A stretch of DNA of 28,154 bases from CAYVUI01 sp964454745 (GCA_964454745.1 CAYVUI010000061.1:1-28154); one strand, 5' to 3'; counted from the stretch's first letter, positions 1-8,220 are shown. The notes: generated by a model from the letters alone, not told the origin. Program-made: numbers and translations.

Positions 1-177
1 GATTACGGCGTGGAGATTCCCGAAGAGCTCGCGCGCCGCGCCCGACAGGCGTATGAGCAGACTTCCTCGATCCTGCGCGAGCGCGCACAAACGCTTGACC
101 AACCGAAGACCGCAACCGGGTCCGACCCGACCGCGGCCGACTCGGCCGCGAACGAACGACTGGTGGGCCGCGCGTGA
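1..177 (+). CDS. C-terminal end of an unidentified protein (5' end outside window)
   Basis: The frame starting at base 1 is open and ends with TGA at 175-177, giving the last 58 residues of a protein. The tail is hydrophilic and rich in Ala, Arg, Glu and Thr, and has no motif I recognise. The stop overlaps the GTG start of the next gene (GTGA, 174-177), a typical arrangement for translational coupling, so it probably belongs to the same surface-polysaccharide operon. A sugar-modifying or sulfotransferase-type enzyme would fit that context, but nothing visible supports a specific function. Confidence 0.65.
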   Translation, partial: DYGVEIPEELARRARQAYEQTSSILRERAQTLDQPKTATGSDPTAADSAANERLVGRA

Positions 178-1472
178 GCGAATCATCCACGACAGACCGA
201 GACACCGTGCTGATCATCAGCCAGGTCTACGTGCCGGACCCGGCCAGCGTCGGCCAGCACGTGCACGACGCGGCGGCCGAGATGGCTCGACGCGGCTGGC
301 GCGTCGTCGTCTACGCCTCGGCTCGCGGTTACGACGACCCCAGCCGCAAGTACCCCAGACGCGAAGTGCTCGACGGCGTCGAGGTCCGTCGCCTGCCGCT
401 GTCCTCGTTCGGCAAGGGATCCATCAAGGCCCGCCTGCTCGGTCAGTCGATCTTCCTGCTCCAGGTGATGCTCCGCGCGGTGTGGCTGCGTCGGCTCAGC
501 GGGATCCTCGTGAGCACCTCGCCGCCGATGGCGTCGATCGCCGCCGTCTTCATCGCCACCCTCCGACGCGTGCCCGTGACCTTCTGGGCGATGGACATCA
601 ACCCGGACCAGCTCATCGCCATGGGCCAGACCACGCCGAACTCGCTGCCGGCCCGTGTGTTCGACTGGTTGAACCGGATGATCCTCCGTCGCGCCCGCGC
701 CGTCGTCGCGCTCGACCGCTTCATGGCCGAGCGCCTCGAACGCAAAGTCCCCGTCGGGTCGCGCATGCACGTCATGCCGCCCTGGCCCCACGACGACCAC
801 CTCGAGTCCGTCCCGCACGCGGACAACCCGTTCCGTCACGAGCACGGCCTCGATGGCAAGTTCGTGCTCATGTACAGCGGCAACATCAGCCCCTCGCACC
901 CGGTGACGACGATCCTCGAAGCGGCCAAACGCCTCGCCGACGACCCCTCGCTCGTGTTCCTTTTCATCGGCGGGGGCCTGGGCAAGCGGCGGATCGACGC
1001 GTTCATCGAGCGCGAGGGCCTGAGCAACGTCCGGACGCTGCCGTATCAGCCGCTGGACCTCATCCGCTACAGCCTGTCGGCGGCGGACGCGCACCTGGTC
1101 GCGGTCGGCGACGCGATGGTCGGTATCGTGCACCCGTGCAAGGTGTACGGGGCCATGGCGGTCGCCCGGCCGATCCTCCTGCTCGGGCCGCGGCAAAGCC
1201 ACGTCGGCGAGATGCTCGAGCGGTTCGACATCGGCTGGCAGGTGGACCACGACGACGTGGACGGCGCGGTCGACCGCCTGCGGCAGATGCGTCAGACGGA
1301 AGAATCCGTGCTCGCGGCGATGGGCCAGCGCGCCCGGTCGGCGGTCGAGGCGCAGTTCAGCATGAAGACGCTGCGCGGTCGGTTCTGCGACGTGCTGGAG
1401 CAGACGATGCCCCCGAGCCGGGGGGACGAGGCGGTCAGTGCAGAAACAGTCGCAGGCCGGTCATCGCCATGA
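174..1472 (+). CDS. GT4-family glycosyltransferase (WcaI-like)
   Basis: A 432-residue protein with the two-Rossmann-domain layout of GT-B, family GT4 enzymes, which transfer a sugar from a nucleotide-sugar donor onto a growing lipid-linked or surface glycan at the inner face of the membrane. The N-terminal strand VLIISQVYVPDP and the following G-x-H-V acceptor-domain loop (about residues 12-30) resemble WcaI-type colanic-acid transferases. The donor domain starts near residue 222 with FVLMYSGNIS and carries the C-terminal donor-site signature K-V-Y-G-A-M-A-x-x-R-P near residues 323-333. The GTG start overlaps the preceding stop, which favours this start over internal ATGs. The 3' end runs 38 bases into the convergent gene on the other strand. 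The exact donor and acceptor cannot be told. Confidence 0.88.
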   Translation: MSESSTTDRDTVLIISQVYVPDPASVGQHVHDAAAEMARRGWRVVVYASARGYDDPSRKYPRREVLDGVEVRRLPLSSFGKGSIKARLLGQSIFLLQVMLRAVWLRRLSGILVSTSPPMASIAAVFIATLRRVPVTFWAMDINPDQLIAMGQTTPNSLPARVFDWLNRMILRRARAVVALDRFMAERLERKVPVGSRMHVMPPWPHDDHLESVPHADNPFRHEHGLDGKFVLMYSGNISPSHPVTTILEAAKRLADDPSLVFLFIGGGLGKRRIDAFIEREGLSNVRTLPYQPLDLIRYSLSAADAHLVAVGDAMVGIVHPCKVYGAMAVARPILLLGPRQSHVGEMLERFDIGWQVDHDDVDGAVDRLRQMRQTEESVLAAMGQRARSAVEAQFSMKTLRGRFCDVLEQTMPPSRGDEAVSAETVAGRSSP

Positions 1473-2604
1473 CCATGCGGTGCTCGTCGGCGGCTGCGAT
1501 CAGGTCGGCGTCGCGCGCCGAGCCGCCGGCCTGAGCGACATACTTCACGCCGCTGCGCGCCGCTCGGTCCAGATTGTCCCGGAACGGGAAGAACGCGTCG
1601 GAGCTGAGCACCAGCCCCTCGAATCGTCTGAGCCAGTCACGCCGCTCGTCGTCCGTGATCGGATCGACCTCACCCTCGACCGCCGCGTCGAGCTGCGCCC
1701 GCTCCCGCTCGTCCAGCTCCTGCCAGCGGACGAACATCTCCCGGGCGTTGACCTGCTCGGACCGCGGCAGGTCCGCCTTGCAGCGCAGCGCCAACGCCTT
1801 GGGGTGCGTCTTGAGCAGCCAGCGGTCGGCCTTGTCGCAGGCCAGCCGAGTGCAAGCGATCCGCGACTGCTGTCCCGCGCCGATGCCCACCGCCTGGCCG
1901 TCGTAGCCGAACGCCACCGAGTTCGACTGCGTGTGCTTGATCGTGATCGTCGTGACGATCAGCGTCTCGAGCACGTCTGGTGAAATAGCCTTCTCGCGGG
2001 TTACGACCTTGTCGAACAGCGCGGCGTCGATGACGCAGTCGTTGTAGCTCTGCTCGAGCGTCAGGCCGAACTCGACGCGGCGCTCGACCGCCGGCGGGGC
2101 GTAGTCCGGGTCCATGCGGAGGATGACGTAGGCGCCCTTCTTCTTGGCCTTGAGTATCTCGAGCGCGGCGGGGTCGTAGTCCGGCGCGATGATGCCGTCG
2201 GAGACCTCGGGCCTGATGATCCGGGCCAGGGACTCATCGACGGGGTCGGAGGCGGCGATGAAGTCGCCGAAGGACGCGGGCCGGTCGCTGCTGCGGGCCT
2301 TGGCGTAGGCGGTGGCGAGCGGCGAGAGGTCGCCGGCGGGGACGAGGTGGGCGCGGCGGAACTCGTCGGACAGCGGGCCGGCGACGGCGGCGCCGGCGGG
2401 GCTGACGTGCTTGAACGAGGCGGCGGCGGGCTTGCCGGTGGCGGCGCGCAGCTCGCGGACGAGCTGCCAGCCACGCAGCCCGTCGAGGATGTTGATGTAG
2501 CTGGGCGCGCCGTGGACGACGGTCAGCGGGCCGTCTGGCCGTTCGCTGGTCAGCCGGGCGACGCGCTGGTTGGGATTGCAGCCGTACTTGAGCGGGATTT
2601 CCAT
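1435..2604 (-). CDS. purH: Stand-alone AICAR transformylase (PurH C-terminal domain only)
   Basis: A 389-residue protein matching the 5-aminoimidazole-4-carboxamide ribonucleotide (AICAR) formyltransferase half of PurH, which makes FAICAR using 10-formyl-tetrahydrofolate late in purine synthesis. Recognisable blocks are KYGCNPNQ at the N-terminus, the catalytic S-F-K-H-V-S-P-A-G block near residues 63-71, the K-H-T-Q-S-N-S-V and G-A-G-Q-Q-S-R-I blocks, D-A-F-F-P-F-R-D, and the terminal M-T-G-L-R-L-F-L-H. The N-terminal MGS-like IMP cyclohydrolase domain (about 190 residues) of ordinary bifunctional PurH is absent: KYGCNPNQ comes almost at the initiator Met. A separate IMP cyclohydrolase must therefore exist elsewhere. 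Single-domain AICAR transformylases of about this length are known. It lies 87 bases downstream of arsC on the same strand, so it may be read from the ars transcript or have its own promoter. Confidence 0.92.
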   Translation of the reverse strand: MEIPLKYGCNPNQRVARLTSERPDGPLTVVHGAPSYINILDGLRGWQLVRELRAATGKPAAASFKHVSPAGAAVAGPLSDEFRRAHLVPAGDLSPLATAYAKARSSDRPASFGDFIAASDPVDESLARIIRPEVSDGIIAPDYDPAALEILKAKKKGAYVILRMDPDYAPPAVERRVEFGLTLEQSYNDCVIDAALFDKVVTREKAISPDVLETLIVTTITIKHTQSNSVAFGYDGQAVGIGAGQQSRIACTRLACDKADRWLLKTHPKALALRCKADLPRSEQVNAREMFVRWQELDERERAQLDAAVEGEVDPITDDERRDWLRRFEGLVLSSDAFFPFRDNLDRAARSGVKYVAQAGGSARDADLIAAADEHRMVMAMTGLRLFLH

Positions 2605-2691
2605 GGCGTGAGCTTCCTGTGGGCGTCGCGCGGCCGGGTCGCCGCGCCGACACGCCGCATGCTACACGCTGGGGATGATCCTGCGCAATGG

Positions 2692-3152
<461 letters not shown>

Positions 3153-3156
<4 letters not shown>

Positions 3157-4289
3157 GATATCGGTTCCTGTGTGGCTAAATCAGTGGATTCCGGCACGGC
3201 GGGCGCGTCGCGGTACAGGCGACGGCCCAAGTACAGCGACACGTGCACGAGCCCGATCAGCACCGGCACCTCGACCAGCGGGCCGACCACCGTCGCGAAC
3301 GCGACCGGTGAGGCGATGCCGAACACCGCGATCGCCACCGCGATCGCCAGCTCGAAGTTGTTGCCCGACGCGGTGAACGCCAGCGTCGCCGCACGCGGAT
3401 AGTCTGCGCCCGCCTTCCACGCCATGAAGAAGCTGGCCAGGAACATGACGGCGAAATACGCGCTCAGCGGGATCGCGATCCACACCACGTCCAGCGGCTG
3501 CTCGATGATCCGCTCCCCCTGCGTGCTGAACATCACCACGATCGTGAACAGCAAAGCGACGAGGGTGAGCGGCGATATCCTCGGGACGAACACGCGGTCG
3601 TACCAATGCGCCCCCTTCAGCGGCAACAGCACGACGCGGCTGAGAATCCCCGCGGCGAACGGGACGCCCAGGTAGATCATGACGCTGGCAAAGACCTCGC
3701 CGATCGTCACCTCGACCAGCGAACCCTCCATGCCGAACAGCGGCGGCAAGACAGTGACGAACACCCACGCGTACACGCCGAACGTGAGGACCTGAAACAC
3801 GCTGTTGAGCGCCACGAGTCCCGCGGCGTACTCGCTGCTGCCGCGTGCGAGCTGGTTCCACACCAGCACCATGGCGATGCAGCGCGCGATGCCGACCAGG
3901 ATCAGCCCCGTCATGTACAGGCCCCAACGCTCGTCGGGTCCGAACAACGTCGGCGCGATGAACCCGAAAAAACCGATCGCGAGAACGAACATCAGCACCG
4001 GGCCGACGATCCAGTTTTGCACGAGCGACAGGGCGAGGATGCGCACGTCGGCGAACACGCGCGGCATCATCTCGTACTTCACCTTCGCCAGCGGCGGGTA
4101 CATCATCAGGATCAGGCCCGCGGCGATCAGCAGATTGGTGTGCTCGCCGACGGTCAGCGCCGCGTTGAAGCGATCGACGCCCGCCTGAAACAGGTAACCG
4201 ATCGCCACGCCCAGGATCATCGCGGCGAAGATCCAGACCGTCAGGTATCGGTCGAGCAGGGACATCTTGCGGGCGATATTGCGTTTCAT
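3153..4289 (-). CDS. acr3: Arsenite efflux permease, ACR3 family
   Basis: A 378-residue integral membrane protein with about ten hydrophobic segments, belonging to the ACR3 (bile/arsenite/riboflavin) transporter family. It expels arsenite using the proton gradient. Two residues essential in characterised Acr3 proteins are visible: the Cys of R-C-I-A-M-V-L-V-W-N (Cys137) in the fourth membrane segment and the Glu of A-S-G-N-N-F-E-L-A (Glu313) in the ninth. The start follows an AAGGA-like ribosome binding site. It is separated from the upstream redox gene by 111 bases that include an inverted repeat, and it overlaps arsC downstream by four bases, giving the usual efflux-plus-reductase pair. Confidence 0.96.
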
Positions 4290-4371
4290 GAGATCTTTTT
4301 CCTTCGGTATCGCCGTCGTATGGGTGAGCTTCGAACTATCACGAGCCTGGCCGCGGTCGGTCGCGGAGACA

Positions 4372-4390
4372 GCACGCCGGCCCGGCGTGC
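4372..4390. repeat. Inverted repeat between the redox-protein gene and acr3
   Basis: Nine-base arms GCACGCCGG and CCGGCGTGC flank a single central base, so a transcript could fold a GC-rich hairpin with a 5-base loop. It sits inside the ars operon, just downstream of the small redox gene. There is no T tract after it on the transcribed strand, so it is not a standard terminator. A role in RNA processing or partial attenuation is possible but unproven. Confidence 0.5.
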
Positions 4391-4400
4391 GCAGCGACGT

Positions 4401-4637
4401 CTACTCCTGAATCATTTGTTTGATCGATTCGGCATCGAGCACCTTGCCGGCGCTCTTGACCTGGCCGTCCACGGCTAGGGCCGGCGTCATCATCACGCCG
4501 AGCCTTGTGATCTCCCGGAGGTCCGTGATCTTCTCGATCCGGTGGTCGAGACCGATCGACTCGGCCGCAACCCGGGCGTTCTCAGCCAGCTTCTGGCACT
4601 TGGGGCATCCGGTGCCAATGATCTGAATCGTCTTCAT
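4401..4637 (-). CDS. Small redox-active disulfide protein (thioredoxin fold, TM0996/MTH895-like)
   Basis: A 78-residue single-domain thioredoxin-like protein. The active-site motif C-P-K-C (Cys11 and Cys14) follows the first beta strand M-K-T-I-Q-I-I-G-T-G, and a cis-Pro is expected in M-M-T-P-A-L (near residue 51), as in thioredoxins. It lacks the N-terminal extension of classical thioredoxin and matches the very short 'redox-active disulfide protein 2' type. That type is repeatedly found beside UPF0718/ArsP permeases, as here, where the permease gene ends 28 bases upstream. A likely role is delivering electrons or passing a thiol-bound metalloid to a partner (ArsC or the permease). The partner is inference. 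Confidence 0.87.
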   Translation of the reverse strand: MKTIQIIGTGCPKCQKLAENARVAAESIGLDHRIEKITDLREITRLGVMMTPALAVDGQVKSAGKVLDAESIKQMIQE

Positions 4638-4665
4638 GGCGTGACCTGCCTTTGTAGTAGGGAAG

Positions 4666-6093
4666 TTAGAACAACGCTCCGTATGCCCAGCCGGCCAGCG
4701 TGCTCATCGCGATGACCAGCGACACGAACACGAGGGTCTTCTGCGTTCCCATCACCGAGCGGATGACGAGCATGTTGGGCAGGGACAGCGCCGGGCCGGA
4801 TAGCAGCAGCGCCAACGCCGGGCCTTTGCCCATCCCGCTGCCGATCAGGCCCTGCAGGATCGGCACCTCGGTCAGGGTGGCGAAGTACATGAACGCGCCG
4901 ACAACCGACGCGAACAGGTTTGCCCAAAGCGAGTTCCCGCCGACCAGCGAAGCCACCCACTCGCTGGGAATCATCCCTTCCTCGCCCGGACGCCCGAGAA
5001 GGAAGCCGGCGATCAGCACGCCGATTAGCAGCAGCGGGGTGATCTGCTTGGTGAATTCCCAGGTCTGATCAATCCACGCGATCGCGTCGTCACTGCGGCG
5101 GCCGATCGACAGCACGATCGATAGCCCGATCACAGCGACCGCGAACGGAATCATAGCGGCGTAAGGGAGCCCTTGCTCGTAGCCTTGGAGGTGCGAGCCG
5201 AATGCAGGCAGGAACCATTCGACGCTCACCGTCCAGCTCACGAGCGTCGCCAAGCCCACGAGGGCCATCTTCCACCAAGCGATGCCCACCGACAACACCA
5301 GCGTCACGCCGAAGATCACCGCAAATCCTGAGGTGATCGCCCACTTGTGCGACCAGACGGCGTGCCAGAAACCGGTGTTGTGCTGTGGTTGGCCCCAGTT
5401 GGCAAAGACGAGGATACCGACCATCGCCGCGAAGTAGATCAAGGTTTGCCACAACGGGCGGTTATCGCCGTCGGCTGGGAACGCGTTGGCGTTCGCGCCT
5501 CTGACGGATTCCTCGCGCCGGTAGACCACGTGCATCAATAGCCCGATGACCACGCTGAACCCGATCGCGCCAATCGCTCGCGCCGCTCCGAGTTCCGGCC
5601 CGAGCACCGCGGCGGTCAGCACGATCGCCAGCACGTTGATCGCCGGGCCCGAGTACAGAAACGCCGTCGCCGGTCCCAGCCCCGCCCCCATCCGCCAGAT
5701 CCCCGCGAACAACGGCAGGACCGTGCACGAACACACCGTCAGGATCGTGCCGCTCACCGCCGCCACGCCGTACGCGATCGGCTTCGGTGCCGTCGGCCCC
5801 AGATACTTCATCACGGCGCCCTGGCGGATGAATACCGCGATCGCTCCGGCGATGAAGAACGCGGGAACGAGGCATAGCAGCACATGCTCCTGGGCATACC
5901 ACCGGGTCAGCGCCAGTGCTTCGCTGATCGATCGATCGAAACGAGACCATCCGACCGGCAACGCGAAGAACAGAACGAACACGGCCAAACCCAGTGCCAG
6001 CCGCTTCCACTCCCGGATGACCAACGACGGCGCACGTGTGTCGGCCTGCGCCGACTCCACTGCAAGCTCGGGATGAGTCGTGTTTACCGACAT
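4666..6093 (-). CDS. arsP: ArsP-like permease (UPF0718/DUF318)
   Basis: A 475-residue membrane protein in two halves of several helices each. The first half contains T-V-C-S-C-T-V-L-P-L-F (Cys121 and Cys123), the conserved CSC-type motif of UPF0718 permeases, followed by S-G-P-A-I-N. The second half has a parallel block, T-E-V-P-I-L-Q-G then S-G-P-A-L-S-L-P-N, consistent with an internal duplication. Characterised ArsP members export trivalent organoarsenicals such as methylarsenite. The gene starts 13 bases after arsM, which would make methylated arsenic, so export of the ArsM product is the natural reading. It is longer than compact ArsP proteins because of a polar N-terminal tail and a loop between the halves near residues 185-205. 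Other UPF0718 substrates cannot be excluded. Confidence 0.85.
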   Translation of the reverse strand: MSVNTTHPELAVESAQADTRAPSLVIREWKRLALGLAVFVLFFALPVGWSRFDRSISEALALTRWYAQEHVLLCLVPAFFIAGAIAVFIRQGAVMKYLGPTAPKPIAYGVAAVSGTILTVCSCTVLPLFAGIWRMGAGLGPATAFLYSGPAINVLAIVLTAAVLGPELGAARAIGAIGFSVVIGLLMHVVYRREESVRGANANAFPADGDNRPLWQTLIYFAAMVGILVFANWGQPQHNTGFWHAVWSHKWAITSGFAVIFGVTLVLSVGIAWWKMALVGLATLVSWTVSVEWFLPAFGSHLQGYEQGLPYAAMIPFAVAVIGLSIVLSIGRRSDDAIAWIDQTWEFTKQITPLLLIGVLIAGFLLGRPGEEGMIPSEWVASLVGGNSLWANLFASVVGAFMYFATLTEVPILQGLIGSGMGKGPALALLLSGPALSLPNMLVIRSVMGTQKTLVFVSLVIAMSTLAGWAYGALF

Positions 6094-6106
6094 GTCCGGG
6101 CCTTCA

Positions 6107-7033
6107 TCATGACCGACCGACCGGCTCGTGATCGGCCTTTCGTGCCGTCACGTCGAGGCTGGTGATGTATTCGCCCAGGCTCGCGCCCGCCGGCAGGTGC
6201 TCGACGATCCGGCGGTAGAGCGGGTCCTGCGCGTGCTCGAGCGCGGCGATGAACTTCGGCCGCGGTGTGAGCGTCACGTCATTCAGCCCCGCGCCTCGCA
6301 CCATCGTCTCGTACTCCCCCAGCGACACCGCGCCGGCCACGCAGCCGACCCACGACTCGATCATCTGCGCCACCGCCTCCGGCAGGGGCCGCAGCAACGC
6401 CACGTCCGACACCGACACGCGCCCGCCCGGCCGCAACACCCGCGCCACCTCCGCCCACACCCGCGGCTTGTCCGCGCTGAGGTTGATCACGCAGTTCGAG
6501 ATCACCACGTCCACGCTCGCGTCCGCCACCGGCAGGGCCTCGATCTCGCCCAGGCGGAACTCGACGTTGTCGAACCCGCTGCGGTTTTGATAGTCCACAA
6601 GCAGGCGACGCGCCTTGCCGAGCATCGCCGGCGTCATGTCCACGCCGATCACACGCCCGCCCGGCCCGACCTTCGGCCCGGCGAGGAAGCAGTCGAACCC
6701 CGCGCCGCTGCCCAGGTCGAGCACCGTCTCGCCCGGGCGCAGCGCCGCGATCGCCGTCGGGTTCCCGCACGAGAGCCCGAGGTTCGCCCCCTCGGGCAGG
6801 GCCGCGAGCTGGTCATCGTCATAACCGATCTGTTGCGCCAGGGCCGTGGCCGATCCCGCGGCTTCGCCGCCGCCTTCCGGCGCGCAGCCGCAGGCGCAAC
6901 AGCCGCCCTCCGGGCTGCCGCCTTCGGCTTCGTTCTTGTCACGCGCCGGCGTCGCGCCGTCGGCGATGCGTCCGTAGCCCTCGCGGACCTGCTCGCGCAG
7001 GCGTTCCGCCTCTTCGATCGACAGTGCGGGCAT
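6107..7033 (-). CDS. arsM: Arsenite S-adenosylmethionine methyltransferase
   Basis: A 308-residue cytosolic class I methyltransferase that methylates arsenite. The SAM-binding loop D-L-G-S-G-A-G-F-D is at residues 106-114 and the acidic strand G-V-D-M-T at 130-134. The conserved arsenic-binding cysteines of the ArsM family are all present: Cys89 in L-S-C-G-N-P, Cys181 in S-N-C-V-I-N-L-S and Cys231 in V-G-C-V-A-G-A. An additional cluster of four cysteines (C-C-A-C-G-C, residues 45-50) lies in a Gly/Glu-rich N-terminal linker. It follows arsR by 47 bases and precedes the ArsP-like permease by 13, so methylation and organoarsenical export appear coupled. Confidence 0.95.
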   Translation of the reverse strand: MPALSIEEAERLREQVREGYGRIADGATPARDKNEAEGGSPEGGCCACGCAPEGGGEAAGSATALAQQIGYDDDQLAALPEGANLGLSCGNPTAIAALRPGETVLDLGSGAGFDCFLAGPKVGPGGRVIGVDMTPAMLGKARRLLVDYQNRSGFDNVEFRLGEIEALPVADASVDVVISNCVINLSADKPRVWAEVARVLRPGGRVSVSDVALLRPLPEAVAQMIESWVGCVAGAVSLGEYETMVRGAGLNDVTLTPRPKFIAALEHAQDPLYRRIVEHLPAGASLGEYITSLDVTARKADHEPVGRS

Positions 7034-7080
7034 GGTCAGTCTCCTTGCGGGTTGGGTTTGCGGTGTCTCACGTATCGCGT

Positions 7081-7440
7081 TCAGTCATAGCAGCGGGTGA
7101 GCCGGGCGAGGTCGGTGTCACGGACGCGGCAGCAGCGGTCGGCGTCGCGGGCGATGGCGGGGTCGTCGCCGAGGCTGTGGCGAACCCAGCGCAAGGCCCG
7201 GCGGACGATGGGCGGGGCGTCGCGTCCGGGCAGGCGGTAGTAGTGCCAGCGGCCCCGCTTGCTTCGCTCGACGAGGCCGGCGGCGTAGAGCAGGCTCAGG
7301 TGCCGGGAGACCGTCGCGGGGGCGAGGCCGAGCAGCTCGACGAGCTGACAGAGGCACAGCTCCCCGCCACCCAGCGCCATCAGGGCGCGGACGCGGGCGG
7401 GGTCGCTGAGGGCCTGGGTGACGGCGAGCAGGTCTTTCAT
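7081..7440 (-). CDS. arsR: ArsR/SmtB-family metalloid-responsive repressor
   Basis: A 119-residue winged-helix repressor, first gene of the ars operon. The E-L-C-L-C-Q-L motif (Cys29 and Cys31 from this start) at the beginning of the DNA-binding region is the classical As(III)/Sb(III) sensor site, and A-P-A-T-V-S-R-H-L-S-L-L is the recognition helix. More cysteines occur near the C-terminus: an adjacent Cys-Cys pair and a Cys two residues from the end. They could add a metalloid ligand, as in some ArsR variants. The ATG at 7440 is preferred; a GTG three codons upstream (7449) is also possible and neither has a clear ribosome binding site. The operator just upstream implies autoregulation. Confidence 0.94.
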   Translation of the reverse strand: MKDLLAVTQALSDPARVRALMALGGGELCLCQLVELLGLAPATVSRHLSLLYAAGLVERSKRGRWHYYRLPGRDAPPIVRRALRWVRHSLGDDPAIARDADRCCRVRDTDLARLTRCYD

Positions 7441-7469
7441 GGCGGGCACGGCGGGGGTTTTAAACTTCG

Positions 7470-7493
7470 ATACTTCGTTGAACGTCGAAGTAT
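7470..7493. promoter_or_regulatory. arsO: ArsR-type operator (inverted repeat)
   Basis: Perfect 8-base arms ATACTTCG (7470-7477) and CGAAGTAT (7486-7493) are separated by 8 bases. A third half-site-like ACTTCG adjoins at 7464-7469, and TTCGAA lies at 7521-7526 upstream of the -35 box. The repeat covers the -10 box and start region of the arsR promoter, the expected position for an autorepressor released by As(III). Spacing and half-site resemble known ArsR/SmtB operators. Binding is inferred. Confidence 0.82.
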
Positions 7494-7517
7494 ATCATCG
7501 ACCGGATCGACGGTCAA
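7489..7517 (-). promoter_or_regulatory. sigma70-type promoter of the ars operon
   Basis: On the minus strand TTGACC (7517-7512) and TATACT (7494-7489) are separated by exactly 17 bases, close to consensus. Transcription would start near 7482, about 42 bases before the arsR ATG. The ArsR operator overlaps the -10 box, so repression by blocking polymerase is likely. Confidence 0.8.
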
Positions 7518-7536
7518 CCCTTCGAAAGACAGTGAA

Positions 7537-8220
7537 TCACGATCCGGGTGGGCCCTCGGCGAGATGCCTGGCGAGGCGCTCGGCCAGCCGTCGGGCGGCC
7601 GAGCCGCGGTGGCTGATGCGGTTCTTTTCCGATGGCGGCAGCTCGGCGGTCGTCACGCCCCGCTCGGGCAGCAGGAACAGCGGGTCGTACCCGAAGCCGT
7701 AGGCCCCACGGCCGCGCTCGGGATGGGCGGGGTCGACGCACTCGGCGGGCGTGAGGATGCGGCCCTCGACCGTCCCGCGAACGGTCGTGGCCGGGGGCAG
7801 GGCGGGCCCCTGGGGTTCATCGGGCACCGGCTCGAACGCCATGGCGCAGACGAACCGGGCCGTCCGCCGTTCAATCGGGGTCTCGGCCAGCCGTTCGAGC
7901 AGCAGGCGGTTGTTCGCCAGATCCACCTCGCGGCGCTCGCCGGTCGCGCCGCTGTAACGGGCCGACCGCACGCCCGGTTCCCCGCCCAGCGCGTCGACCG
8001 CCAGCCCGCTGTCGTCGGCGATCGTCGTCAGCCCCGTCGCCTCGGTGTAATACCTCGCCTTGAGCCGCGCGTTGGCCTCGAACGTGTCCCCGTCCTCGTG
8101 CGGCTCGGTGATCTCGACGCCCACGTCGTCCAGCCCGATCAGCGCCACGCCCGGGACACGCAGCACCGCCCGGATCTCATCCAGCTTGTGCGGGTTCGAC
8201 GTCGCGATCAGCCAGCGCAT
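7537..8220 (-). CDS. rdgB: RdgB/HAM1 non-canonical purine NTP pyrophosphatase
   Basis: A 227-residue house-cleaning enzyme that hydrolyses dITP, ITP and XTP to monophosphates, keeping deaminated purines out of DNA. Diagnostic blocks are T-S-N-P-H-K-L-D-E-I at residues 7-16 (the S/T-x-N-x-x-K phosphate site), A-D-D-S-G-L-A-V-D-A-L-G-G with metal-binding Asp residues, F-G-Y-D-P-L-F in the specificity region, and S-E-K-N-R-I-S-H-R-G near the C-terminus. It is slightly longer than the usual ~200 residues because of an insert before the GYD block (P-V-P-D-E-P-Q-G-P). It ends 20 bases before the ars promoter and is not obviously part of that operon. Confidence 0.95.
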   Translation of the reverse strand: MRWLIATSNPHKLDEIRAVLRVPGVALIGLDDVGVEITEPHEDGDTFEANARLKARYYTEATGLTTIADDSGLAVDALGGEPGVRSARYSGATGERREVDLANNRLLLERLAETPIERRTARFVCAMAFEPVPDEPQGPALPPATTVRGTVEGRILTPAECVDPAHPERGRGAYGFGYDPLFLLPERGVTTAELPPSEKNRISHRGSAARRLAERLARHLAEGPPGS

